Assembly (NCBI GenBank): GCA_026413225.1
Contig: CM048552.1
Span: 202,319,553 to 202,383,552, forward strand
Source of the DNA: Otis tarda
Taxonomy: Eukaryota; Chordata; Aves; Otidiformes; Otididae
DNA: 64,000 nucleotides
Reading direction: 5' to 3'
Shown here: positions 25,761 to 38,300 of the stretch, piece by piece
How the letters are laid out: every line of letters starts with the position of its first letter
How positions within the stretch are numbered: position 1 is the first letter of the stretch
The notes under the pieces: model-generated
What the model saw: only the letters and a program-made list of their open reading frames with translations
Databases searched by the model: none
Told to the model about the DNA's origin: nothing
Program-made: the position numbers and the translations under genes

Positions 25761-27469
25761 ACATGGACAAATATACTAAAGCACGGTCCTAATTGAAACT
25801 GAACTTAAGCAACTAAAAGGAAGAGTTGAATTGCCCATTTTGCAAATGTAGACATTCTGTGCTCTGTTAGTAGCATTTAAAATTACCTCAAGTGATATTC
25901 AAAATATCATCCATTTTTTAAATCCAGGGGATCATCTGATATCTTCAATTTCTCAGTGTCTCTACAGCCCGGTTAGTTGAAGCATGCAATGGCTCTAAAA
26001 ATTTCCGGAGTAGAGCATGCAGCCTCCAGAGTCACTAGGCTGCTTAACTGCAAGTCAGCAACAGCTTTACTGAGGCTACTGTAATGCCTGAAGCATCTGG
26101 AACCACTAAAAATAAATGTTTTTTTTTTTTTTTCAATGGAATGAGCCAAACATACATTTTATATGAAAATAGCCGCAACAGTTTGAGAAATATGATTCAT
26201 TTTCTTGTAAACAGAAATGTAAAAGTTTAAAATGAAAATGTCAGTCATCAGCTCTAGAAAGATGTCTTCCTATTTCAATAAGCTGCAAGTCCAATGCAAA
26301 GCACACCAAGACTTGTATCAATCCTTAAAAAGCTCTAGTGAGAGCCGAATGCCAAATAGCTTCCCAGGAGCCACCTTATGCTAATCACTATGGCAATCAG
26401 TTATTTATCATTCTAGCAGACATGTATTTTCCATTTACGCTAGCAGTGTGGTTGATTGGATTTTGTTCATTAAATGGGCAGAGTCAAAACTGGTCTTATA
26501 AACTGCTGTTCAAGTTAATTAGTGAGTATGTGTGTACTCAGAAGCAGAAAAATAAGTTTTAAAATTATAACCTACATCAATCAGGCATCTTTTCTACATT
26601 ATAACCAAATCATTCCATTTAGTTTATTCAGCATAAAAGAGAAAGTAAAAATGCTGCATTTTCTTTTTGCCTGTTCTCTGGTGATCTGGCAGTACATGTG
26701 ATGTTGTTACTCATGAAAGAATAAGAATGGATACTTGCTTTTGCTCTGCTTTCTTACCTAAAGCTCTCCTAGGCTCTATGTCTAGCTTAAGAAATGGTGC
26801 AAAGCTAGGAATATCCTTAGTAGAGTTGTGTGTTCAGTCTTTTACAGTCTTTAGTTTGATTCGTTATTAGCAAGTAACAAAGATGGCCTGCAAGCACTGC
26901 CATGTGCTTACAACCTAAACAGTAATCATTAGAACAATAGCAATAAGGATTTAAAGGCAATCGGTGGAAGTGCTGGACTTGGATTCTGGAGATCCAGTTT
27001 CAGCTCCTACATTTTATGTCCATGTGGGAGGGATAGCTTCATTATCCTGGGTACATTCACAAGTTTCCCATGAATGTTTGTGATTCTCCCTTTTTAAAAC
27101 AGAGGCAGATGTGCTTTTTTTCCCCCTCCTATTTACTGCAAATGATTTAAAGATTCACCTGAAGATTTTGCAGATCTCAAGTACCTTTTCTTTCTGACTT
27201 GTATCGTGTCTGGGAGTAGATTTGGTTGCTCTGGGCCTGGGAATAGAGGGTATTCTGAAGTAACATCTTTTCAATATTGGAGCTTTCTGTGTGACTAGTT
27301 CAATATTCATTGGACAGATGAAGTAAGATCATTAACTTTGAATTTAAAGCACTGGAGTTTCACAGTTTCCAAAAAAGAAGAAGAGGGAGTTTAGGAGTCA
27401 GTCTTTCACAGATCTTTGGAGTACTTTGTCCATTGCACATGAGAGAACAATGGAAAAGAAAGTTGGGAT

Positions 27470-28005
27470 GTGGTATTGCCAACTTATCTCCAAACTGAGG
27501 ATCTCTAGTCCTTTTAGCCTCTCCCCAGGAGGCGAATGTTCTAGATGATACTCTTGATCATTTTAGTTGTATTTCTCTTCACTAGCTCTATTATGTCCTT
27601 TTTAGCTGTGGAGACCTGAGGTGTACGCAGTACCAGTACTGTGATAAACCCAAAGTTTTTTTCTTGTAGAAAAATGTTGTTTCATCTTGCTCTCAATAAC
27701 CTTCCTGATGATACCCAACTTTTACTGCATCCTAGAAGCTGCTATGTAGTGGCCCATAAGTTTCTGAATCCCTTTGAGATAACTGCAAGTTCCCTTTCCT
27801 GAGTTGCACCTCTCAGTTCCAGCTCAGCATGAAGTAAGCACAGATTAGATTTTTTTTCACCTCACATTTATTGGATTGAAACATACTTACTGCCTCTTTT
27901 CTCCCTCACTCAGTTTTATGCAGTCCTTCTGGAGTGTTTCAACATTATATGCCATTTAATTACCTGAAAGCACTTAGTGTCATCATAATTTTGAGAGTTA
28001 GGAGT
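27470..28005 (-). mobile_element. Very old CR1/L3-type LINE remnant
   Basis: On the plus strand there is a collinear series of weak matches to reversed CR1/L3 sequence. It includes TGATCATTTTAGTTG, GTGGAGACCTGAGGTGTACG, CAGTACCAGTACTGTG, a segment resembling TGCATCCTAGAAGC, and near the end AGTGTCATCATAATTTTGAG. The order is right but identity is low, which suggests an insertion older than the other CR1 copies. The borders are approximate. Confidence 0.45.
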
Positions 28006-31000
28006 TGTAAGGTGGCCAGACGTCTCTCACCTTATCTCTGTGCTCTGTAAAACTGGCAGCATCAACCACAAAACAGACAGAAAGCTTGTTCCCTTGTCCT
28101 GCATTGGCTGGCATTCCTCCTCTATAGCATCTAGCCAAAAGCCCTGTGAAAAGTTTCTATGGCACTACAAATACTACACTATTGAAATTCAACAAATAAA
28201 GGTGGGGGTGAAGGGGGACAGACCTCCCACCCCCTCATATCGTCTGAATGCAGAGGGTTATGCAAGTCACATATTTTCATTTTTTGTTTGGCTTGTTTGC
28301 TGATCTATACAAGAAGACCTATTGGCTTTTGGGGCTTTTTTTATCCCATATTTTTCTCAACTGTTTTTAGATGTTTATGGTATCTTAACAGCTGTACTCT
28401 TTGACTAGAAGTAAGAAATTGTTCAGCATTTAAGAACACCTCACTGTAGTTCATGAAAATAAGTATTTTCTTGGTGGAGGAAAGAATTGTGGGAGTAGCT
28501 ATGCCTTGAGCAAACAGAGTATGTTTGCCAATGTGCTGTCACACCAAGGTTTAAGGTGCTGCAGATCTCTCGTGCTGAAGGACTTTCAGTGTCATAGCTC
28601 CTAGTAAGTCAGAAACTGTCAAAGAATTGTTTGATCTAATAAAAAATGATCCAAAAGGAAGACTCTGCCATTCTGCGAAGCAAACTTGCAGAGATCCAGC
28701 AATATTCAAGCCATTTATGAACTTAAAATCTGGTGAAATTTTTGCTACTGCAAGCCTGTTTCTGATGGTGCAATAATACAGTCAGTCAGCAACCTGCTAG
28801 CTTTATCTCCTGCATTTAATGGCCAAAGCTTTTATGAAAAGCTATAAAGACTGATATTTTTCTCTTGTGGGTACTCTGGGTACCTAAATGCTTTTCTAAT
28901 GAGAAATTTGCAGTGATGAAGTTCCTTTCACTTCCCATTCAAAAGCTGTGGCACTAGATACCGTGTTAACAGAAAAATGTTGGCAGAGAGCAACCCAACA
29001 TGGTGGAAACCTGGCTTTGTTTTTTGTGTAATCTAGTGCAGTCATTCTCAGATGGGGAAAAATGCTTCCTCTTCTCTGTGTTTGGAGGGGAAGAGGCTTA
29101 GCCCTTCAGATGGCTTGTTGGAAGGCAAACCCTGCTAGGTCAAGATGTTGGGTGAACTCCAGGCCACTCTTGTGGAGAACTGTGCCCATGGATTTCCTCC
29201 TCCTTTTGTCTCTCCTCCCCACCCCACCCCATACACACATGTGCTGTTTTGTCTCAGGCCAGGACAGGGGGAGGAAGAAGGGACTGCCCAGGGACTTGCA
29301 GGGCAGAGTGAAGTGCTGCTTTTTCATCTCTGTAACTGGGGAGGAGATACACTCAGTGTACTTCATTTTTTTTTTTCCTAATAGAACTTAATATAAATGT
29401 AGTATAAGCAGAAAACAGCAACAATTGGTTTCTGAGTCTTCTTCAAATTAGAAAAGGCATTACTTGTACTGATCATCTGGCTGCCCATGCATTATAATCT
29501 AGTGGTCACAACAGAGTGAGCATTCATTTTTTTTGACAAAAGCACACATGAAAATTCTTAATTTGAACAAACATACATATAAAATGTTGCCATCATCTAG
29601 AATGACTCTCTCCAAAATCATGATAGATTTGGGTGTATTTATTACTCGAAAATAAGGCATTGAGTTATACAAAACCAAGCAATTGAATTGAGGCTTCTTT
29701 TCCAAGTCAGTCACTCCACATGATGAAGTTTTAAAGGAATATCAGAAGGACTACTCTGTTTTACCATCCTGTCTTAAAAAGTCCCTTTTCTAGAAGAGGA
29801 GAGATGGTGTCATTATGAAATGGAAATGCTTGCTCAGCCAGACATCAGAGCAATGCAGCTTAGAGTAAAATTGTACTTGCTAAAGCTTTGACCCAGATAT
29901 GCTTCAGATACTTTCAGTATATTTTTATTCATATTTTCTGTTACTGAAAGGAAATTGTTGCATTTTCCCATCTTATTTTCTGTATGAAAATCAAAATATG
30001 CCGAATACCTTTGTTTGTGATTAACACATATAGTGCCTGCCTTTGCTATTCGTTTTGATAACTGTATCTTTCAGGAAGGCTCTCATGTTTTTATTCTATA
30101 TTGTTTTTTTAGAATTGATGAGCTTGAGCTTAAAAGTTAAAAAACAAACACAACCCATATCAAAAAGGAGGGTGCTTTTCTCTAGCCAGACATATCTATT
30201 TCATCATAGTAAAAGATGAACAAAGAGGCAGCACAGATTTCTTTCACAGTCTCTTCTGAAGACCAGGTAGGTTTCCTGTACAAGCTGGGGTGCCTAGTTA
30301 ATAGTCTGACAGCAGAAAAGGAATACAGAAGGAAGAATAGCTGCGCCTTTAAACACCTGTGCCAGTTTGCTTAAGCAACTGACCCCTCTAGTAAGTAATG
30401 TGAGCATTGAAATTGCTAGTGTACAATTTTCCATAGATTTTTCTTCTAGGCTTGTGAGTCTTTAATGTATATACACTATCACTATCTTGTTTAAAGTATT
30501 AAAAAGCTGAACCATAATAAAAGCAAAGTGAGTGCTCAGGTCTATTTTTACCAGAATTAAGAGAAAAGTCTTAGAGCAAACTCAGGGACTGTATTTTTGG
30601 AAGCAGTCTGTGTGTTGGCATGCTTTGGGAGGCTGTTTATAATAGCCTGAAACCAACTAATCTATTGTAATAAAATGCTGTTCATTTTCTCTTATCCTTG
30701 ACATTATTTTGCTCAAAAGCATAGGAAGTAATTAAGAAGGAAAATGTCTTTCATCTGCAGAGGAATTGATGGCCATAAAAGGGCAAGAGTGGGTTGCAGT
30801 TTGGTAGAAGTTCTGATAGGATATGGATTTTCAATATGCACAGTTCTCCATGTCAGCAAAACCAGGTCATTACAGTTTTCTGTGACATTCATAACTAATT
30901 TAATGGAAGTCCTGATATAATATGCTATTTAAGCCATACCCATTTTGTAATTGAAGTCTCAGTTCAAATAGTGACTGTGGCAATCTATTTTTTCCTTCCA

Positions 31001-31727
31001 AAATGGGCTTTTTGACTTCATACTGTGATGCAAAGTCATTTACCCCTGTAAATATGCATTTCATAAAGAAATGATTGAGGATTATTAAAAACTTAAATAA
31101 AACTATGAAAAAAGAAAAATATTTGCTGTAATTGGGTCATCCATTATTACATTTTTCCCTCCAAAAAGTTATGTATATTTTTGAAAGCTTTTTTGTTGTG
31201 ATTTATGACACAAAGTATTTCAAGTATAAGGCAAAGCAACTAAACTATTTGGTTGAATATGAAATGGCCATACTGTGATTTTGTGCCTCCATGACCATGG
31301 GGTACCGGTGACACCTGAAAGAATGGTATACATGCTGGAGAGGTCCCAGAAACTATATAATACTTCAGTATATAGAGGATTGCTCTTGATGGCTTCCTTA
31401 TAAAGCACTTCTTTTCATGATTCTTTTTTTTTTTAAATGTAGAAAGCTTTTATATCTGAAGCTAATTTGCAGACTTATTTTGCAATTTTTGCTAGGTTTT
31501 TTGTTAGGTTTTGCAATTTTTTGTATAGTTTCATGTAGAGTTCCAGCCTTCTTGCACCTTTCAGTTATTTAATTTTAAAAGTAATACCTACCCAGGGGAA
31601 CCAACATGTATGTGAAATTAGAAAGATGCTAAAAAATGTTTTTATTTTAGTTGCTGCACTGTCCACATTCATTACTGCAGATTCATTATTTTGTTCTTGA
31701 AAGTCATGTAATTAAAAGGTTGTTGCT
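28006..31727. other. Intergenic DNA
   Basis: No gene or repeat family is recognised. A less AT-rich patch at about 29060-29350 gives overlapping frames on both strands, none with a recognisable motif. Confidence 0.55.
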
Positions 31728-32347
31728 TGTCGTGGTTTTGTTAGTGAGGGGGGGCCTAAGGTGGTAGCTTCTGCAGGAAACTGCTAGAAGTCGCTCCCCT
31801 TTGTTCAGTGGACTTGGCCAGGCCTAGGGCGGACCTGCTGCTGGCCAAGGTCGAGCCGATTGGTAGCAGAATGTCCCGTGATAACGCCTCTGCGATAACG
31901 TATTTAAGAAGGGGAAAACAGAAAAAAAAAAAAGAGAGAAGAGAAGATGTGAAGAAGCTGAGCGGGGGCAGAGGCGCAGAGGGGGAGGCGCAGGCCTCCT
32001 GGGCCTTGCAGGCCTCACCCTCTGGCCTCTTGCCAGGCAGCCGACTGGGCCCGACTTGGTCCGGCCCGGCTGCAAGAAGTGGAAAGGAGATGAGAAGTGA
32101 GCAAGATGTAAAAAGATCCTGAGAGACATCTACCATCCTGTTGTGAGGAACGGCTGCAGATGCCAAGGTCAGTTCAGAAGGAGGGGGAGGAGTAATGCGG
32201 CTCCTGGCCAAGATTCCCCTGCAGCCTGTGGTGACGACCATGGTGGAGCAGGTTGTCCCCCTGCAGCCCATGGAGGTCCACGGAGGAGCAGAGATCCACT
32301 TGGAGCCCGTGAAGGACCCCGTACCGGGGGAGGTGGATGCCTGAAGG
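31728..32347 (+). mobile_element. Endogenous retrovirus LTR, 3'-truncated (family shared with 10.1 kb and 4.3 kb copies)
   Basis: Begins TGTCGTGGTTTTGTTAGTGA, which is the same 5' end as the reverse complement of the copy at 10074-11203. The two then run parallel for about 620 bp. Shared features are a TATTTAAG TATA-like box at 31901-31908 preceded by GATAACG, an A-rich purine block, and a block of degenerate CCATGGAGGTCCA-type repeats. Similarity stops near 32347, so the polyadenylation part and 3' end are missing. It lies about 2.9 kb past the CNTN5 stop, in antisense orientation to that gene. I recognise the family as a common avian ERV LTR but cannot give the exact subfamily or ERV class. 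Confidence 0.8.
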
Positions 32348-35260
32348 TTGGAATCCCAGACATTTGTGTCGCCCTGTCCTCTATGCATACAATTCATAAG
32401 CTCACAGGAGATAGGATAAAAGTCAATAAAAAGAGAATTATTTATTAAAAAGTTCTAATGTTACAAGAACAGTACACAGGAACTATTATATTACTGTGTC
32501 TTCCACATTTTATATATCGTTATATATAGCATATATACAGATTGTATACAATATATCTAACATTTTGATATGGGCCATGACAGTATCGGTATTTTGGTCT
32601 GCAAACCAAAGTTTCTTTATAATTATTTTTTTCCAAACAGATCTTGTGGCATTATACAAAAATACAGTCTCCTCAGTGACGCTAGACTGCACTAGTACAA
32701 TCTTTTACATGAAAAAGAAAAGAGCTCTCCATTTCAGCCAAAAAATAATATGTCATGATAAGGAAACATCTTCTACAAAGTAACAAATAGGTAATACATA
32801 GATACTTAAACATTTAAAACATGTTTATTAATATATTTAAGATGCAAAATACATATTCTGTTCATGTTGAATATAAAACATACCGCTTTCTGTCTCTGCA
32901 ATACAACTACATTACCTGATGGTATGTTCAGTATTTCTATCTCTATCTTGACACTAGAGATGGAGCTACAACTAGATGCAGCCCTATCTCCTTATCAGAG
33001 TTTCATTCTTCTTACAAAGCGTAGCCATTTGTTGTATTCAGAGAGTTGTTTGACCAATATGCCACCAGCAGTGACTGTAGCCTTTTGGAATACTCTGAAA
33101 TAAACTGAATTGGCAAGCAACTGTATAAAAAATAGAGGAAGTTATGCTTAACTAATTTATAAAATATCCATTTTGCTTTTTGGTTCACCACTTTGTTCGT
33201 GTTTATGGTCACCTTTTGAAAAACAATGGTTTGCTACTGCAAGTTCTCTGCATAGTAGCACGGCTGCTGTTTTACAAACCACAGCAAGTAGTTATTTTCT
33301 ATTAATTTACTCTACCAGTAAAGTACATTCCATCTTCCTTTCTTTGATCTCAAAGGCTTTTCCAGAAGCAGAGATACAGAAGGGCTCCTCTCCTGTCTAT
33401 ATCTACACAACAACCTATGCTCAGCTTTTGTTATCCTAGCAACATGGTGACTAAGTAAATTCAAAACCTATTTTTTAGAAAATTATTTAAAATATTAGTG
33501 AGTAATAAAGATCTGAGTTGAACCATCTCTGAAAAATTTTACTGATAAAATATCCAAAAGAAAAAAAAATTGACATCAGTGAGTTTTTTACCTACCAAGC
33601 ACTTGATTTGTGTTGTGCTTTCTTGGCTACTATTTTAAAGCTACTAAGAAAGGGCATAGTCAGTGTGTACTAGCTAAATGCCAAGTATTATTTTGCTAAT
33701 GAGCTGGCAAAATAATAGCATTTCAGACCCAGAACCCATCAACCAAAATAGATTTGCATCAAAATTTCTAGAGGGATGGACAGCTCGAAGGACTATGCTA
33801 TTAGGAGTTGCCTGTTAAACTCTCTTGACTTAATTTTTTTCTAGGCAAGGGAATGTTCTCCTAGGTGTAATCCCTAGACACATGGTAGCAAAATGCCCTC
33901 CCTCATAACACTATACACACCTCAATTGTAAAAACAGGCACATCGTATACCCTGGAGAGCATTTTGATTCAGGTGCCAATAAGTGGAAAGACCTTCCAAA
34001 GTAGAAAAAATGTCCAAATTTTCTATCGAGTGAAAAATCATTTGGTATAGCAAAAAAGTGGGGATTAAAACTGATAGCACACAGTCCCTACAAGAATAAT
34101 CTCTAGTGAGCTATAGAAACAGAGCCAATTAGTTAAATAACTGGAATGATGCTCAGTAGTACTTCTCCAATTATTGATTTTCAGACACAACATTCTCCAA
34201 AACATATCCTACTGCAGTCTGTACATGTATGAATGATTACATTCCAAAAAATGTTAATATTGTCGCCATAATATGCTTTCATATATACTTCAACTTGATT
34301 ACCAAACATATAAAGCACAGAATGTTACTAAAAAATGGACCCAGAGAAAAAAAAAGTTACAGCTGAGAAGTGGTTGGAAAAAGTAGGTTTATCTTGCGTT
34401 GTTTTACTTGTCTACTTATCAGCCTAATGTATGTCATGTTTAAATACTCAGTGGAGTTTTCATTGTCATATGCAATAGAAATTTATTTTTTATTAGCTAT
34501 TGAAAATAAATACTTTATTAATTTGACATTGAACCATGTGGTATTTTATGAAAACCAAATTTGTTTCCTTTTAAGTTTATATTTAATAATATTCCAGTTA
34601 TCTTGCAATAAAATAAATGGCTTCTTTTCTGCTCTTTTTTTGCTGCTTTCTAAGTGTGCTGTCTAGTACTGTATTGAGAATTCTTTTTGCTAATTAAATA
34701 CATATTCAAACATTTTCAGAACAAATTCTCTGTACTTTTGCAGTGGGCTGTGTTTCTAAACCATACTTTTCTCTCTTGTCAGTTGAAACAGCCAGCCATA
34801 GGGGATGTAAGAAAAGTATTTGACAAATTTATAAAACTTTTTTTCTGTATTTAAAAAAGGATTTTTTTTTCCCCAAACTAAACAGATGTACTGTACTAGA
34901 CACCACTGTTTAAACACCTAATGATACATGACTGGGCTCACCAAAATCAAATATAATAAAAAAGAAAAGTACGTTTGACAGAAATTACATTTGCTTTTCA
35001 AAAGTTTATTACATACAATCTGCATATTTTTGGGCCAAGAATTGTCCCCTCCCCAGAGGAATTTTACAAAAACTGAAGAGAAAAAAACCTGATGAATTAC
35101 TGATCGTGTCTCCAACAGTCCTCTAAGTGCACCACAGGCATTTCTATGGGTCTTTAAGCATTAGCTTGGTTTTCCAGTTTCTCCAGAGACATAAAACTCC
35201 ATCCCTTGGTGTCATCAAGCTAAAGCAAACAAACAACAACAACAACAAACTCTGCAGTCT
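32348..35260 (-). other. CNTN5 3' UTR and downstream flank
   Basis: AT-rich DNA following the CNTN5 stop codon, without LINE or LTR similarity that I can see. The transcript side starts with a short (GTT)n run at about 35226-35250, right after the stop. Several polyadenylation hexamers occur, so part or all of this stretch may be 3' UTR. No further coding exon is recognisable. Confidence 0.45.
35005..35010 (-). promoter_or_regulatory. CNTN5: Candidate CNTN5 polyadenylation signal AATAAA
   Basis: AATAAA on the minus strand, about 250 nt past the stop codon. It is the first canonical signal downstream of the last exon. More AATAAA or ATTAAA matches occur further down in this AT-rich DNA (for example 34482-34487), so the real 3' UTR may be longer. 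The sequence alone does not decide which site is used. Confidence 0.35.
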
Positions 35261-35364
35261 TCACCATGAGGTGGAAGGAACCATCAGTGCCAAAAGCAAT
35301 GTAACAGAGGACGAGGAAGTGGACAACACATGTAAAGTGGACTGAGCACTTGTTACTTTCCCTC
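35261..35364 (-). CDS. CNTN5: CNTN5 last coding exon: GPI-anchor signal and stop
   Basis: This 104-nt exon is too small to appear as an open frame. After the acceptor TTTCAG, the bases GA complete the split Gly codon. The product is [19 protein letters not shown], then [14 protein letters not shown] and TGA at 35263-35261. The layout is a small polar stretch rich in Ser, Thr and Gly followed by a terminal hydrophobic run. That is the classic signal for cleavage and GPI attachment in the ER, and it agrees with the human CNTN5 C-terminus I recall (ending PSTSW). It sits 1,677 nt downstream of the FnIII-4 exon in transcript order. It anchors the contactin outside the neuron with no cytoplasmic tail. 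Confidence 0.95.
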
Positions 35365-38300
35365 CTGAAATGAAAAGCAAAGTAATTAAGGAAAAAAACG
35401 ATGCAAACAGTTCTCAGTTCATTTAGGTACTAGATTTTGCCAAAAACTTGTATTCTATTGCACTCAACAAAAATCTAACCTTTAGGCAATGCGCTACTTT
35501 GTGAAAACTACAATTGCAAAATAGACTTGGGGATTTTATGATGATATCTACAGAAACTCACATGTTGAATCCTCATATTCAGTCTGCAAATGAATAGGAA
35601 ATTCCAAAGGGTATGTGGTTTTATGCCTTAATCCTCCAAAAGAATTAGGCTACAGGACATACATACAGGCTACATGACCATGTGAGTCATGGTCACAAAT
35701 GTTCCTCCTGAAACAAGGACTGAAAGCTCGCCCTTTATTACGATGGTTGTCCAGAGGGAAAAGTGATCTTTTGCCCAGTAGCCCAGTGATGTTTTTAGAT
35801 CACAGCAGTCCCTTAAAAACCCTTGCTCAGTGGAAATATACTATGAGCTGGCAGTGGCAACAGATCACAGGCCAGGAAGGAAAACAGAGTGGGTTTCTTT
35901 GGACCACAGTTGTTATAAGTGGAAGCCATCTGTTGTGTGTAGTCTAATCAAAAATATCAAGTTAGAGGGAATGAAAGATTTTGTGGCCTGGAGTTATGGC
36001 TCAAAAGACACATGAAGCAAATATTCCACGGAGTAGGGGTTGGTGTCTTCTGCATTCTGATGATAGCACTGTAGTTTGTGACTAGATTGGAGCTGAAATT
36101 TTAGGTCTATATTGAAGTTTCAGGCTCATAGCTTTTGGGTAATACTTCTTAAGGACTAAAAAACAATGTTTAGTAGAATTTTAAAGTGTTATCAGAAAGT
36201 TAGAATTAAGATGCCTCATTGTGTTTAGGCAAAAGACAATGTTATTTTCTGGTTGGTTTTGCCACTAATCCCTCCATCTCTTTCTCACCTTTGTAATATT
36301 GATAGTTCAAATTCTTTCAACATATTGTGGTAACAGGAAAGAAAAGCTAGACATCATAGTTTACTTAATGATAATACATTAATACTGTAATATATTAATA
36401 ATTTAATAAAGTAGTATCTACTCAAGAGAGTAAATGGAACTTACAGAGAAGTTTGACTTATTCTAAAGCAGGCACATGCACAAGGTTTAACTACCTAAAT
36501 GCATGCAATTTTAGCTGTGTTAGTACACCTCTGGCTGGTGGTGCAGAATGATGTGTGTATCCTCTAAGTCCTGCATCCTATCTGCTAGCTCTGTGCAAGT
36601 GTGTGGGATGCCTTAGGACATCTCAGATGTCCTTATGTGCCTATTCCTGAATATTTAAATTCAGAAGATCAGATGAATTGCTGTCTAGGCTCCACTGCTG
36701 GTTTGCATGGATTACATCTCAGCTGACTATAATGCTATTTGAGACACCTAGTGCACATGTAGACATCTACAGATTAATTAGGTTTCCAGATGTTAACCTA
36801 GAAATGGAGAATTTTCCCCTGAAGCCTGTTTTGTTCATCATCCCCAAATGGATTCCTTAGATGCTCTTGAGCATCTAAAATGGCACTAGATACTTTTATT
36901 TCAGCATAGAACTGAAGACTCCAATTAATAATTTTATCTCATAGCTACAGAATTGTGAGAACATTTTTTTTTGAGGTAGAGAATAATAGAGTTAATGAGC
37001 ACTGCTCTCTATAGTCACCACTCTTCCAGGTGTAATCTTACCTGAAAAAGATGGAACTCTGATCTGGGGACTTGCAGTCCCATCCCCTCCTTCACTGACT
37101 GCACAGACCTCAATGATGTAGACACCAACATCAGGAAGAAGTACCACTGCAGAAGTTTTCTGTGTTTCTATAACTTGACTGTTGCTCTGGCCTTCTTGCC
37201 TAAATAACACCTATGGTCAATAAAGTAGATAATGGTCACAGTGGTCATTCAAGTTATATACCAGACATTTTGTGTAGATAATGCATTCACTGAAATGTTA
37301 GCTGTTTCATGCTTTCATTAAGGATTTCTTGACATTACATTTGAACAGTCATCGTTTTTACTCTCCCTTCCCTGCAATGGCTTCAAAATATTAATAGCCA
37401 AGTATATTAACAATTAATGAATGTGAAAGGACAGTGATCTAGATGCAAAATATATATCTAGATGATCTAGAACAAAGACACAGCATTTGCCAACTCCAGT
37501 ATTAGTTGTTACATAATTTTTTCTCCAAGGTTTTTTTCTAAATGCATTTTGGTTTCCATTTGTTTCAGATTCTTCTCCCCAAATTAATGTAGATATTCTC
37601 ATTTTTGGCTCAAGAACCCAACTTCAAATGTAAAGAAAATACCCTAAATAATGTCCTTAGTGTGTTTACCTTAGCTGGCTAAATCAACTGAAAATAGCTC
37701 AGATCTGTCCCTGCATCTCCTGTGAAACTCAGTACCAGCTTATGGAGCGTGGGAGGAAAGCAAGTGAGTACATAGCTTTTTGGTACTTCTGCCTAAGTTT
37801 CTGTTCCCAGACAAAATTGAAAAGGTCAGAGAGGTGTAAAAAAAACAAAGTAGTCAACTGAACTTTTTCAGAATGTCAGCTATTCTGACAAAGCTTAGAG
37901 CAGTTTCTATTTTATCTGAAACATTTTACACTTTCTTGGAGATATTTCCTGATGTATCAGAGGGAATATCGGATTGTAGTCTATAGAAATGATCGTACAT
38001 GTGCTTCAAAAAAAGCCCAACTACACTTCTGTAATAAACATTGAAATAATTCTGTTTTGATTTAAAAAATTGTAGGGAATTCCACTGCTTCCTATGACTT
38101 GTTATTTAGGAGTTAATCTGTATTTTAGTCTTCAAAACTTCAAAACTTTAAATGCAAGATGGTATCATCACTGATTGTTGAATATCACCAACATGATCAC
38201 AAACCAAACCGAAGTATTTGTGTTTCTGCTCCATAAAAATATTAACTTTAATGTCATTTTAAGATGACTCATTCTTCTGCATTTTTCTAAATCCTACTGC

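Larger units (their letters stand above)
20432..27469. other. Intergenic DNA with CR1 and tandem-repeat insertions
   Basis: It holds the CR1 piece at 24475-24850 and the 29-bp repeat at 25680-25760. It also has A or T runs at about 20889-20904, 21240-21254 and 26119-26134. The rest is unique AT-rich DNA without coding signs. Confidence 0.55.

Noticed and set aside
37000..37041. Extension of the FnIII-4 exon into KITPGRV...
   Set aside because: A GTAAGA donor precedes it, and the true continuation (GGKVTSAQS...) is found in the exon at 35261-35364.
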